Shown: positions 53,379 through 62,746 of the stretch, piece by piece | How the letters are laid out: each line of letters opens with the position of its first letter | Numbering within the stretch: position 1 is the first letter of the stretch | DNA from: Pleomorphomonas diazotrophica | Lineage (GTDB): Bacteria; Pseudomonadota; Alphaproteobacteria; Rhizobiales; Pleomorphomonadaceae | Reading direction: 5' to 3' | DNA: 64,000 bases | Assembly (NCBI RefSeq): GCF_002844595.1 | Contig: NZ_PJNW01000016.1 | Span: 218,827 to 282,826 of the forward strand | Made by a program: the position numbers and the translations under genes | Notes under the pieces: model-generated | The model's input: only the letters and a program-made list of their open reading frames with translations | Database searches by the model: none | Told to the model about the DNA's origin: nothing

Positions 53379-54764
53379 GTGAGCAATCCCTCTGATGGCG
53401 CGCGCGCCCATGTCGCACTGAACCGCTTCGGGCTGGGCGCGCGGCTGGGCGAGAGAAACCCCAAAGATCCGAGCGGCTGGCTGACCGCCCAGATCAAGGA
53501 CTATGAACCCGCACCGGCCGCCATGGACGAACTCCCTCCATCGGCCACAATAGTCACGACCTACCGGGAAAACGGGGCCAAGCTGCGCGCCCTGTCCCCG
53601 GTCAAGCGGCTGAAAGTCCGACAAGCGCAGCATCGGCGCGGTCGGGAACTCTACGGGCGCGAAGTCGAGGCTCGAACGACAGTTGCACTGACCAGCCAGA
53701 CGCCGTTCGCCGAACGGCTCGTCCATTTCTGGGCCAACCATTTCGCCATTTCGGCGGACATGCCACTTGTAACGGCCCTTGCCGGCTCTTTCGAACGCGA
53801 GGCCATCCGGCCGCATGTGATGGGTCGCTTCGAGGATATGCTTCTGGCGGTCGAGACCCATCCGGCCATGCTGCTCTACCTCGATCAGGTGCGCTCAATC
53901 GGTCCCAACAGCGACCGCGCCAAGCGTGCCGCGAGACGTGGCGAGTCGAAGAGGCTGGGAATCAACGAAAATCTGGCCCGGGAAATCCTGGAGCTCCATA
54001 CGCTTGGCGTTCGTACAGGATACAGCCAGGCGGACGTGACGGAGCTTGCCTTGGCCATAAGCGGGTGGTCGATCATGGGGCCGGACGAGACGGTCGAACC
54101 AGGGGGTGGCGCGTTCCGATTCAAGCCGCTCTTTCACGAACCAGGTCCAAGGGCGGTTTTGGGAAAGATCTACAGCCAGGAGGGAATGGATCAGGCCGAG
54201 GCTGTGTTGCGCGACATTGCCCATAGCGAGGCGACCGCAACCCATATCGCAACCAAGCTCGCCCGCCACTTCGTGTCCGACGAACCGCCGCCGAGCCTTC
54301 TCGATCGACTACAGTTGGCGTTCTTGAAGTCGGAAGGCCACCTGCCGACGCTCTATCAGGCACTGATCGATGCGCCCGAAGCGTGGGACGCATCGCCCCG
54401 CAAGTTCAAGACACCTTGGGAATGGACCGTTTCTGCCCTGCGGGCAATCGGAGCCGACCCCAGCACGGCGAAGGTGGCGCAAAGGGCAAAGCAGCTCGGC
54501 CAGCCGGTATGGCGTCCCCAGTCGCCCGCCGGTTACGACGATTTGGCCGCCAGTTGGGCAGCGCCCGACGCGCTGATCCGGCGCGTGGAGGTTGCACAGC
54601 AGCTCGCCCGCAAGGCCGACCCGACGCTGGACGCACGCGACCTGTCAAAGGCGCTCATTGGCCCTTCCCTATCGCGGACGACGGCGACCGAGATCGCCCG
54701 TGCGGAATCGCCCGCCACGGCGATTGCACTCTTGCTTGTTTCGCCAGAATTTCAAAGGAGATGA
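53379..54764 (+). CDS. DUF1800-family protein
   Basis: A 461-residue protein of the DUF1800 family. The N-terminal AHVALNRFGLGAR and FWANHFAIS segments are characteristic, along with GINENLAREILELHTLGV and FVSDEPPPSL. The start is GTG 53379 with CGGAGA before it. It forms the usual pair with DUF1501 immediately downstream. Members occur with secreted proteins; no enzymatic role is established. Confidence 0.88.
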   Translation: MSNPSDGARAHVALNRFGLGARLGERNPKDPSGWLTAQIKDYEPAPAAMDELPPSATIVTTYRENGAKLRALSPVKRLKVRQAQHRRGRELYGREVEARTTVALTSQTPFAERLVHFWANHFAISADMPLVTALAGSFEREAIRPHVMGRFEDMLLAVETHPAMLLYLDQVRSIGPNSDRAKRAARRGESKRLGINENLAREILELHTLGVRTGYSQADVTELALAISGWSIMGPDETVEPGGGAFRFKPLFHEPGPRAVLGKIYSQEGMDQAEAVLRDIAHSEATATHIATKLARHFVSDEPPPSLLDRLQLAFLKSEGHLPTLYQALIDAPEAWDASPRKFKTPWEWTVSALRAIGADPSTAKVAQRAKQLGQPVWRPQSPAGYDDLAASWAAPDALIRRVEVAQQLARKADPTLDARDLSKALIGPSLSRTTATEIARAESPATAIALLLVSPEFQRR

Positions 54765-54770
54765 GGCGTG

Positions 54771-55913
54771 ATGCATCGTCGTGACTTCCTGCGCAATGCA
54801 GCCCTAGGTGCAGGCACACTCTTCTTTGCGCCGCGCATGGCTTTCGCCAACGTCGAGACGGATCGCCGCTTCGTCTTCATCATCCAACGCGGCGCCGCCG
54901 ATGGGCTCGATACGGTCATCCCGCACGGCGACCCTTCGCTTGCCAGGTTGCGTGGTTCTCTCGCAATCGATCCGAACACCATGCACAAGCTGGATGGCAT
55001 GTTCGCCTTGCACCCCTCTCTGGGCCGGCTCGCCGATTTCTATCGAAAGAAGCAGTCCCTGTTCGTCCACGCGATCGCATCGCCCTATCGCGAGCGCTCG
55101 CATTTTGACGGTCAGAATGTTCTGGAAAGCGGAGGCGTCGGCCCGTATCAAGTGCGCGACGGCTGGCTCAACCGCCTCTCCACGCTGCTGCCCAAGAGCC
55201 GTGAGGAAGCCATCGCCTTTGCGCCAACCATTCCCCTGGCCTTGCGCGGTGCGGCACCGGTCACCTCCTATGCGCCCTCGAACCTGCCCGAAGCACCTGA
55301 CGATCTCCTTGCACGGGTCACTACGCTCTACGATGGCGACGCTGAACTACATCGTCTCTGGAGCAGGGCTGTCGAAACCCGCGGGATCGCCGAGACGGCG
55401 GATGCGCGTCAGGATCCGGCGGCCGTCGGCAAAACCGCCGCCGAGTTCCTCGGGCGAGCCGACGGCCCACGCATCGCCATGATAGAAACAGCGGGATGGG
55501 ACACCCACGGCGGTCAGAAACAGCGCCTTGCCAACCAACTGGGTGGGCTCGACAAGATGATCGGTTCGCTGTGTGACGGCCTCGGCGATGTCTGGGCGAA
55601 AACGACGGTGCTGGTGGCGACCGAGTTTGGCCGCACCGCAACGGTCAATGGTACCGATGGGACCGACCATGGCACGGCCGCCGCCGCCATGCTGATCGGC
55701 GGCGCGGTCCAGGGCGGACGGGTCGTCTCAGACTGGCCCGGGCTCGCACCCGGACAACTCTACGAGGGACGAGACCTCGCGCCGACCCTCGACCTCGACG
55801 CGCTGATTGCCATGGTGGCAGCCGAAAGCCTGGGTCTCGACCCGGAAAAGACGATGCGGACGCTGTTTCCCAACCGACCGATCAACCGGCAGCTATCCGG
55901 CTTGGTCGCCTAG
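54771..55913 (+). CDS. DUF1501-family Tat-exported protein
   Basis: A 380-residue protein with a twin-arginine signal (HRRDFLRNAALGAGTLFF). The mature part belongs to the alkaline-phosphatase-like superfamily: FVFIIQRGAADGLDTVIPHGD, IETAGWDTHGGQ and TEFGRTATVNGTDGTDHG, which keep metal-binding Asp and His positions. ATG 54771 is preferred to GTG 54768. It is the second of the DUF1800-DUF1501 pair and the last gene of the ECF operon. Confidence 0.88.
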   Translation: MHRRDFLRNAALGAGTLFFAPRMAFANVETDRRFVFIIQRGAADGLDTVIPHGDPSLARLRGSLAIDPNTMHKLDGMFALHPSLGRLADFYRKKQSLFVHAIASPYRERSHFDGQNVLESGGVGPYQVRDGWLNRLSTLLPKSREEAIAFAPTIPLALRGAAPVTSYAPSNLPEAPDDLLARVTTLYDGDAELHRLWSRAVETRGIAETADARQDPAAVGKTAAEFLGRADGPRIAMIETAGWDTHGGQKQRLANQLGGLDKMIGSLCDGLGDVWAKTTVLVATEFGRTATVNGTDGTDHGTAAAAMLIGGAVQGGRVVSDWPGLAPGQLYEGRDLAPTLDLDALIAMVAAESLGLDPEKTMRTLFPNRPINRQLSGLVA

Positions 55914-57175
55914 GGCATTTGCCGAGTCTCAACGACCGGCATTGCCTCTAGCACGGCATCACACAACACCTGGGCACCGGCAATGACCTGATGGGGCTCG
56001 ACAAACTCGGCCTCGTTGTGGCTGAGACCACCCCGACAGGGGACAAAGATCATCGCCGCCGGACCGAGGCGTGCCATGAACAGGGCGTCATGGAAGGCGC
56101 CGGAGAACATGCGGCGGCTGGGAAAGCCGCGCCGCCGCGCCACACCCTCGACAATCCCAACCAGCCTTTCGTCGAAGCGGGCCGGCGCCACATCCATGTT
56201 GCGGCGCACCGACAACCGGCAACCGCCGCTCGCGGCAATCTCGGCCGCCAGAGCACCAACTTCGGCTTCCAGCCGGTCGATCTCATCGCCGCTCGGATGA
56301 CGAAGGTCGATGGAGAAAGTCACTTCGCCGGGAATGACGTTGACGGCGCCGGGGGCAAGGATCAGGCGGCCGACCGTGAGGCGCGCATCGGCATCGGCCG
56401 GCATGACCGTTGCCTGCAACCGGGCGATGACGGCCGCCGCCGCCGCCATGGCGTCGCGGCGGTCGGCCAGCGGCGTCGTGCCGGCGTGCGCCACCTGTCC
56501 TTCGATCGTGACCTCCAGCCAGCGTGTGCCCTGGATGCCCTCGACGACGCCGATCAGCGCGCCCTCGCGCTCAAGCAGCGGGCCCTGCTCGATATGCAGT
56601 TCGATATAGCCGGTAACAGGACGACCAAGCGGACGCTCGACCGCTTCAGGCAGAGCCGCAAACGTCGCGGCCAACTCATCGGCAAGGCGGATGCCGTTGC
56701 CGTCCACCGTGTCTTGCCACCCGCTTGGGAAGGCGCCGGCGGCATAGACCTGCGAACCGAAGGCGCCAGGCGAGAAGCGGCTGCCCTCCTCGTTGGTCCA
56801 GGCCACCAGCTCGACCGGGCCGGCAGTAACGATCCCATGATCTTCCAGCGTTTCCAGCACTTCCAGCGCCGCCAGCGTGCCGAGCGCGCCATCGAAACGC
56901 CCGCCGGTCGGCTGGCTGTCGAGATGGCTGCCGATCAGGAAGGGCGGCCGATCGTTGTCGGCGCCGGCCCGTCGCAGAAACAGATTGGCGGCCGCATCCT
57001 GAAAGACCGAGAAGCCGCGCGCCGCGCCGAGACCGGCCAACAGCGCCCGCGCCGCCCTGTCCTCGGCACCCAGTGCCGGACGGTTGACGCCGCCGGCCGG
57101 CGTGGCGCCGATCGCCGCGAAGGCGTCGAGCCGGGCGAGCAGGCGACCGCCGTCGATCTCGGGACCGAGCGTCAT
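55910..57175 (-). CDS. M20-family Zn amidohydrolase (N-carbamoyl-amino-acid hydrolase-like)
   Basis: A 421-residue enzyme of the allantoate amidohydrolase/N-carbamoyl-L-amino acid hydrolase group. Metal ligands appear in IGSHLDSQPTGGRFDG, WTNEEGSRFSPGAFGS and YIELHIEQGP, and the C-terminal FSGAFHDALFMA carries the last His. The start overlaps the BtpA stop by ATGA. It is the last gene of a leftward eight-gene operon. Substrate is likely an N-carbamoyl or amide product of that pathway. Confidence 0.82.
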   Translation of the reverse strand: MTLGPEIDGGRLLARLDAFAAIGATPAGGVNRPALGAEDRAARALLAGLGAARGFSVFQDAAANLFLRRAGADNDRPPFLIGSHLDSQPTGGRFDGALGTLAALEVLETLEDHGIVTAGPVELVAWTNEEGSRFSPGAFGSQVYAAGAFPSGWQDTVDGNGIRLADELAATFAALPEAVERPLGRPVTGYIELHIEQGPLLEREGALIGVVEGIQGTRWLEVTIEGQVAHAGTTPLADRRDAMAAAAAVIARLQATVMPADADARLTVGRLILAPGAVNVIPGEVTFSIDLRHPSGDEIDRLEAEVGALAAEIAASGGCRLSVRRNMDVAPARFDERLVGIVEGVARRRGFPSRRMFSGAFHDALFMARLGPAAMIFVPCRGGLSHNEAEFVEPHQVIAGAQVLCDAVLEAMPVVETRQMP

Positions 57176-58014
57176 GGGCGCAGCCCGGCCATGAAGGCCT
57201 TGACGCGCTCGGGATCGACCATGTTCCACCAGACGCCGTCATGCTTCAGAGCGCTGGCGACGATGACGCCGTCGACGATGCCGAGAATGTCTCGGGCATT
57301 GTCCGGGGTGACGCCACTGCCGACCAGGGTGGGCAGATGCGACGCTTCCTTGATCAGGCGGATATAGCCGAGGTCGGCGGCGTGGCCAGTCCGCTGGCCG
57401 GTGGCGATCACCGCGTCGGCGTCGAAGAAGGCGAGATCGCGCACCAGTTCCTCGACAGGCCGGTCAGCGACGATGGCGTGGGCGCCGTGCTTGACGTGGG
57501 CGTCGGCGAAGATGCGGACGCCATTCGCCCTGAGGCGGGCACGATAGCGCATGGCGCGCGCCGCCTCGCCTTCGACGAAGCCTTCATTGGCGATATAGGC
57601 GTTGGCCCACTGGTTGACGCGGATGAAGCCGGCGCCTGACGCGCTCGCCACGGCCAGCGCCGGCAGGGCGGCATTGGCCAGCACGTTGATGCCGATGGGA
57701 CGGCCGAGTTCGCGGCGGATGCGGTCGGCGACCACCGCCATGTGGGTGGCCGTCTCGGGACCGATGTCGTCGGGCTTGGAGAACGGGACGTCGCCGTGGT
57801 TCTCGACGATGACGCCATCGCAGCCGCCGGCGAGATAGGCCCGCGCGTCGGCGAGGCCGCGCTGATAGATGTCCTCGACGGGTTCGCCGTCATGGCGTGG
57901 CGCGCCGGGCAATGGCGCCAGATGAACCACGCCGATCACCACCTTGGTCCGGCCGAACAGATGCTGGAGGGCGTCGCCGGCCGTCTGGCCGACCGGTTTT
58001 GCGGCTTCGGTCAT
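57172..58014 (-). CDS. BtpA/SgcQ-family TIM-barrel protein
   Basis: A 280-residue protein. VVIGVVHLAPLPGAPRH, GGCDGVIVENHGDVPF, GINVLANAALPALAVA and GSGVTPDNARDILGIVDGVIVASA mark the BtpA family. BtpA affects photosystem I in cyanobacteria, and SgcQ sits in an E. coli sugar cluster; the enzymatic reaction is unknown. It overlaps both neighbours by ATGA. Position after a PfkB kinase suggests that it acts on a phosphorylated sugar or nucleoside-like intermediate. Confidence 0.85.
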   Translation of the reverse strand: MTEAAKPVGQTAGDALQHLFGRTKVVIGVVHLAPLPGAPRHDGEPVEDIYQRGLADARAYLAGGCDGVIVENHGDVPFSKPDDIGPETATHMAVVADRIRRELGRPIGINVLANAALPALAVASASGAGFIRVNQWANAYIANEGFVEGEAARAMRYRARLRANGVRIFADAHVKHGAHAIVADRPVEELVRDLAFFDADAVIATGQRTGHAADLGYIRLIKEASHLPTLVGSGVTPDNARDILGIVDGVIVASALKHDGVWWNMVDPERVKAFMAGLRP

Positions 58015-58907
58015 GAGAGATCCCTCGATATCCCCGTTATCAGGGCATTGATTTCCGTGCGGCTCGGACAGGCGGCGAGCGTTCCGCGCCGGGTGACGGC
58101 GATGGACGCCGCCCGGACACCGACGGTCGTAGCGATGGAGAGCGGGACTCCGCGTGTGAGACAGCCACTCAACACCCCAGCGAACACGTCGCCAGCCCCG
58201 CTGCTATCGACGGCGGCGACCGCCGGAGCGGCTATGCGTTCTACATCCTTCGCGCCCCGATCGAGGCAGATGGCGCCGTCGGCACCGAGCGTGACGACCA
58301 CAGAGGCAGTACCGCCCCGCGACAGCCGGCGGGCCGCCTCGGCCGGATCGGCGCAACCGGCCATCGCCTCGGCCTCGCCGGCATTGACGATAATGACGTC
58401 GGCCTCCGGCACCGGCCCACCATCCAGCGGACTGGGGTTGAGGATGGTGATGGCGCCGCCGTCTTTCGCCTTTTCGAGGCAAACCCTGGTGACATCCGCG
58501 CGAAGGTTGCCCTGCATCAGCAGGTGGTCACCCAGTCCGGGCCAGGAGAGCTGCCCTGTCGGATCGAAAGCGGTAGCCGAGGCGGCAGCGGTCACGACCA
58601 CGTTCTCGCCCTCTCGGTTGACCAGAATGGTCGACCGGTCGGTCGGGGTATCGAGCATGACAAGCCCGTCGAGCGGCAGTTCGGCACCAAGCGCTGCCCG
58701 CAGGAACATGGCATCGGCATCATCCCCCAGCGCGGCGCGGAAGACCACCTCGGCGCCGATACGTGACGCCGCCACAGCTTGGTTGGCACCCTTGCCGCCG
58801 ACGCCTCGGGCCGTCGCGACGGCGTTCACCGTCTCGCCGGGCCGCGGCAGCCGCTCGACATAGAAGGTGTCGTCGACGCAGACGTTGCCGACCACGTGAA
58901 GCGCCAT
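58011..58907 (-). CDS. PfkB-family carbohydrate kinase (ribokinase-like)
   Basis: A 298-residue sugar or nucleoside kinase. The N-terminal VVGNVCVDDTFYVERLPRPG and GGKGANQAVAASRIGA (substrate site) and the C-terminal DSSGAGDVFAGVLSG (catalytic Asp) are present. The stop overlaps the BtpA gene by 4 bases, and the GATase-like gene ends 3 bases before it. It should phosphorylate a ribose-like sugar or sugar conjugate brought in by the linked ABC transporter. Confidence 0.87.
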   Translation of the reverse strand: MALHVVGNVCVDDTFYVERLPRPGETVNAVATARGVGGKGANQAVAASRIGAEVVFRAALGDDADAMFLRAALGAELPLDGLVMLDTPTDRSTILVNREGENVVVTAAASATAFDPTGQLSWPGLGDHLLMQGNLRADVTRVCLEKAKDGGAITILNPSPLDGGPVPEADVIIVNAGEAEAMAGCADPAEAARRLSRGGTASVVVTLGADGAICLDRGAKDVERIAAPAVAAVDSSGAGDVFAGVLSGCLTRGVPLSIATTVGVRAASIAVTRRGTLAACPSRTEINALITGISRDLS

Positions 58908-58910
58908 CGC

Positions 58911-59678
58911 TCAGTCCCGTCCGGTCGCCCAGGCCAGCATCTGCTCGAACAGCGTCTTGTAACCCTTCCAGGCGACGAAATCGGGCGACAGCCAATGCGG
59001 CCCGACGTCTGACGTCCAGGCGACCGTGCGGCCCTTGCCGTAGGTGCCGGTGACCAAGAGCGGCAAGGAACCGTACTCGGACGATACGGTGGCGAGCACC
59101 TCGGCACCCGGCTTGACCTCCACTTCGTTGAAGCCGAGGAGCACCGGCCAATCCTTGCCAATACCCTTGAGGATCGGATGGTCGGGCTTGCCGGTCACCT
59201 CGGCGGCAAACCCCTCCGGCACCTCGACGCGGTCGTCATAGGGCAGGCAGGCAACCGGCAGCACCTCCTCGACGGCCGTCTTGCGGTAGCGCGCACCACC
59301 GTTGATGCCCTGGAAGGAGTAGTAACCGCCGAACATCAGGAGGCCGCCGCCGCTCTGAACGTAATCGCGGATCAGCTTCAGCCGGTTGGGCGTCGTCTGC
59401 GACTTGATCCAGGTATCGGGGTGCAGCAGCAGCGTGTTGGCGCCGATGTCGGAGAGTACCACCGCGTCATAGGCCGAGAGCGCGTCCATGGTCTGCGGGA
59501 AGTCGCGCTGGGCCTCGTGCGAGGGCATGAAGGTGACGTCGAACGGCCCGCCCTTCAGCGCCTTCAGGAGGTCGTCGGCGCCGGTGTGATAGGTGACGGT
59601 GGCAAATTGGTCGAACCCCTTGATGTGGGTCGCCGTGGAAACCCACGATTCGCCGGCCAGCAGGATTTTCTTGGTCAT
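58911..59678 (-). CDS. Class I glutamine-amidotransferase-like protein (DUF1355)
   Basis: A 255-residue protein. KKILLAGESWVSTATHIKGFDQF, GLLMFGGYYSFQGINGGARY and GRTVAWTSDVGPHWLSPDF match DUF1355 proteins with the class I GATase fold. The nucleophile elbow lacks the usual Cys (GGYYSFQG instead of GxCxG), so it is probably not an amidotransferase. It lies between the phosphotriesterase homologue and the kinase. Confidence 0.8.
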   Translation of the reverse strand: MTKKILLAGESWVSTATHIKGFDQFATVTYHTGADDLLKALKGGPFDVTFMPSHEAQRDFPQTMDALSAYDAVVLSDIGANTLLLHPDTWIKSQTTPNRLKLIRDYVQSGGGLLMFGGYYSFQGINGGARYRKTAVEEVLPVACLPYDDRVEVPEGFAAEVTGKPDHPILKGIGKDWPVLLGFNEVEVKPGAEVLATVSSEYGSLPLLVTGTYGKGRTVAWTSDVGPHWLSPDFVAWKGYKTLFEQMLAWATGRD

Positions 59679-59714
59679 TTTGCATTCCTCGCCAGTATGG
59701 CTTGAGACCGCCCT

Positions 59715-60803
59715 TCAGGCGGAGAACACCGATTTGGGATTGTCCGTGAGCATGCGCTGGATCACCGCCTCGTCGAGGCCGTGACGCCGGAGGCGCGGCA
59801 CGAAATGGCGCAGCACGTGGGCGTAGCCGAAACCGCCGTAGCGGGTCAGCATCATCTTGAGGAACACGTCCTGCGACATCAGGACGCGGTCGGCGTAGCC
59901 CTTCTCGACCAGCGTCAGGATGCCACGCGCATTGTCCTCGTCGGAGGGCGACTGGGCGTCCTGGTCGGCGTAGTAATAATCCATGCCGATCATGTCGTAT
60001 TCGATGAAGGCGCCACGGGCGGCGAGCGACGTCTGGTAGGCGGTGTCGTTCCAGCTCGGGTTCATGTGACAGAGCACGGTATGGCGGAGGTCGGCGCCCT
60101 CCTCTTCCACAACGTCGAGAACCTCGTGGGCGAGCCGTTCCCAGCCGGGCAGATGAATGGTCAGCGGCACGCCGGTGCGAGCCGAGGCTCGCGCAGCGCC
60201 CCTGAGCGAGCGCCGCTCGGCCTCGGTGAAGTCCTTGGAGACGCCGATCTCGCCGATGATGCCAGCCATCACTGGCGGCTGCGTTTCGCCGCCGCCGACG
60301 TCGTCGACGATGAACTGGGCGATGGCCTCGACATCCATGGCTTTCAGCCAGTCGGGATGGCTGAACTCGAGATAGAAGCCGGTCCCCATGACGATCTTGA
60401 GGCCGGAGAGGCGGGCTATGCGGGCAAGTGCGTCGGGATTGCGACCGATGCCGATGGTGGTGGCGTCCACCACCGTGTTGCCGCCGAAGCGCCGGTAGCG
60501 CTCCAGCTCGCGCAGGGCGAGGTCGGCGTCGTCGAGCGACACGTTGTCGCGGTTGAGATAGGGGTTCATTCTGAGCTCGCCGATGATCTCGATGTTCACC
60601 GGCTGCTCGGAGACCCGGCGCCCCTCATCGTCGATGTCGCAGGGGCAGCGCCACGCCTTGGCGCCGTCGAGCAGGATGTGCTCGTGCATCAGCGTGACGC
60701 CCATCTCTTCGACCGGGACAGGCCCGGTGACCGTCATCACCGTGCCGGACTGGACACCGATCGGCGCCCGTTCGGCCGGTTTTCCCGCGAACAGGTGTTC
60801 CAT
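59715..60803 (-). CDS. Phosphotriesterase-homology protein (amidohydrolase superfamily)
   Basis: A 362-residue TIM-barrel metal enzyme. HEHILLD near residue 40 gives the HxH metal pair, then IGEIGVS and HLPGWER/CHMNPSW supply His ligands, and MSQDVFLK the last Asp. In this family related proteins are lactonases and phosphotriesterases. Two bases separate its start from the permease stop. It may open a lactone or split a sugar conjugate in the operon's pathway. Confidence 0.85.
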   Translation of the reverse strand: MEHLFAGKPAERAPIGVQSGTVMTVTGPVPVEEMGVTLMHEHILLDGAKAWRCPCDIDDEGRRVSEQPVNIEIIGELRMNPYLNRDNVSLDDADLALRELERYRRFGGNTVVDATTIGIGRNPDALARIARLSGLKIVMGTGFYLEFSHPDWLKAMDVEAIAQFIVDDVGGGETQPPVMAGIIGEIGVSKDFTEAERRSLRGAARASARTGVPLTIHLPGWERLAHEVLDVVEEEGADLRHTVLCHMNPSWNDTAYQTSLAARGAFIEYDMIGMDYYYADQDAQSPSDEDNARGILTLVEKGYADRVLMSQDVFLKMMLTRYGGFGYAHVLRHFVPRLRRHGLDEAVIQRMLTDNPKSVFSA

Positions 60804-60805
60804 GA

Positions 60806-61807
60806 TCAGCGACTCCTCGACCCGCCCTTGAACAGACGGAAGTTCAACCAGATGGCGATGAGAATGATCGAGCCGGTGACGATCGGCGTCAGGAACGGCG
60901 ACAGGTGGGCGAGGATCAGACCGTTGGCGATCACCGCCACGGTCAGCGCGCCCAGGATGGTGCCCACCACCGAGCCACGACCGCCGAACAGGGATGTGCC
61001 GCCCAGCACCACGGCGGCGATGACATCGAGCTCGAAGCCCTGGCCGGAGTTGGACGAGCCGGAACCGAGCCGCGAGGCGAGAATGATGCCGGCAAGCGCC
61101 GCCGCCGAACCGGTCAGCACGTAGACCATGAGCGTGACGAGGCGCGTGTTGACGCCGGCCCGCCGCACCGCCTCGGCGTTGGCGCCGACGCCGGTGACGT
61201 AGCGGCCGAAGGTCGTCTCATTGAAGGCGGTATAGGCGAGGGCCAGCACGACGATGGCAATCAGCGCCGGCACCGGCATGCCGATGAACCAGGCGCGGCC
61301 GATCATGTTGAAGCCGCTCGCCGGGTCGACCGGAATGGAATAGCCGCCGGTGATCAGAAGCGCGATGCCGCGGATCACCGACAGGCCGGCCAGCGTGACG
61401 ATGAAGGCGGGGATGCCTTCGTAGGCGATGAAGAAGCCCTGCAACGCACCCACTGCGGCGCCGAGGCAAAGAAGCGCCAGCACCACGATCGGCCAGGGTA
61501 CGCCCCATTGCAGCAACACGGCCGACAGCGTCGCCGTCAGCGCCAGCACCGACCCGACCGAAAGGTCGATGCCGCCGGTGGTGATGACGAAGGTCATGGC
61601 CGAGGCGACGATCAGCAGCGGCGCCGACTGGCGCACGATGTTGAGGAGGTTGGGCGTGGTCAGGAAAGCGTCGGTCGCCAGCGAGAAGACGATGCAGACC
61701 ACCGCGAAGAACAGGGCGATGGACACGACGCCGCCCCGGGCAACGGCCTTCTCGTGCCAACTCGCCTTGACGAGGCGCGAGGAGGTTTCCGATTTGATGG
61801 CGCTCAT
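60806..61807 (-). CDS. Sugar ABC transporter permease, RbsC type
   Basis: A 333-residue permease with eight or more membrane segments. The signature is VITTGGIDLSVGSVLALTAT and, later, ELDVIAAVVLGGTSLFGGRGS. Start and ATPase stop overlap by ATGA. It is the second transporter of this type in the window (first at 13880), not a close copy of it. Confidence 0.9.
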   Translation of the reverse strand: MSAIKSETSSRLVKASWHEKAVARGGVVSIALFFAVVCIVFSLATDAFLTTPNLLNIVRQSAPLLIVASAMTFVITTGGIDLSVGSVLALTATLSAVLLQWGVPWPIVVLALLCLGAAVGALQGFFIAYEGIPAFIVTLAGLSVIRGIALLITGGYSIPVDPASGFNMIGRAWFIGMPVPALIAIVVLALAYTAFNETTFGRYVTGVGANAEAVRRAGVNTRLVTLMVYVLTGSAAALAGIILASRLGSGSSNSGQGFELDVIAAVVLGGTSLFGGRGSVVGTILGALTVAVIANGLILAHLSPFLTPIVTGSIILIAIWLNFRLFKGGSRSR

Positions 61808-62601
61808 GCCGGAACTCCCGTGCTGCCGGCCGCTCCGGCCGAACGGGCGGCGAACTTGCGCCCGACGATCAGGTTGACCACTTCCTCGATGCTGGTTTCG
61901 GACACGTGGCGTTCGGCGACGTTGCGCCCCTCGTACATGACCTGGATGCGGTCGCAGACCAGGAACAGGTCCTGCAGGCGATGGGTTATCAGGATCACCG
62001 ACACGCCACGGGCACTGACGGCGCGGATCAGGTCGAGCACCGCTTCAACTTCAGCGACGGCCAGGGCGGCCGTGGGTTCGTCCATGATCAGCACGCGCGG
62101 ATCGAAGGAGGCGGCGCGGCCGATGGCGATCGATTGCCGCTGGCCGCCCGAGAGGTTCTCGACCTTGAGGCGGGTGTCGGCGATGACGATGCCCAGGCGA
62201 TCGAGCATGGCGCGCGCCTCGGCGTGCATGCGCGCCTTGTCGAGGAACGACAAGCCGGCGATCCGGCGGCGCGGCTCGCGGCCGAGAAACAGGTTGCCGG
62301 CGACGTCCACGGTGTCGCAGAGGGAGAGGTCCTGATAGACCATCTCGACACGGGCGGCGCGAGCGTCCGCGGGCGAGGCGAAGCTGACGACCTCGCCGTC
62401 GATCTCTATGCTGCCGGCATCAGGAATGATGGCGCCCGACAGAACCTTGCTGAGCGTCGACTTGCCGGCGCCGTTGTCACCGACAAGGCCGAGCACTTCG
62501 CCCGGCTTCAGCGTCAGCGACACGTCGTCGAGCACCTGAATGGGATGGTAGCGCTTGGAGATGCCGGTCATCCGCACGCGATAAGGCAAGCTGTCCGTCA
62601 T
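61804..62601 (-). CDS. Sugar ABC transporter ATP-binding protein, single cassette (FrcA type)
   Basis: A 265-residue ATPase. Walker A GDNGAGKST, signature LSGGQRQSIAIGRAA and Walker B VLIMDEPTAALAV are present. Unlike RbsA, it has one cassette only, as in FrcA of Sinorhizobium. ATG 62601 (MTDSLPYRVRMTG) is used. It works with the overlapping permease gene and the binding protein upstream. Confidence 0.88.
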   Translation of the reverse strand: MTDSLPYRVRMTGISKRYHPIQVLDDVSLTLKPGEVLGLVGDNGAGKSTLSKVLSGAIIPDAGSIEIDGEVVSFASPADARAARVEMVYQDLSLCDTVDVAGNLFLGREPRRRIAGLSFLDKARMHAEARAMLDRLGIVIADTRLKVENLSGGQRQSIAIGRAASFDPRVLIMDEPTAALAVAEVEAVLDLIRAVSARGVSVILITHRLQDLFLVCDRIQVMYEGRNVAERHVSETSIEEVVNLIVGRKFAARSAGAAGSTGVPA

Positions 62602-62746
62602 GCTGAAATCCACTCGGGAGCGGCCAGTGGCCCGCCCATTGGACATGGCATCCCGCCGGCGGGTCGCCTATACGGCCGGCGGGAGGCAGCGATGCACGGG
62701 AGCGCCGAGAGCCATCTCGACGCCCCGACCCGTTATAGAACTCCGG

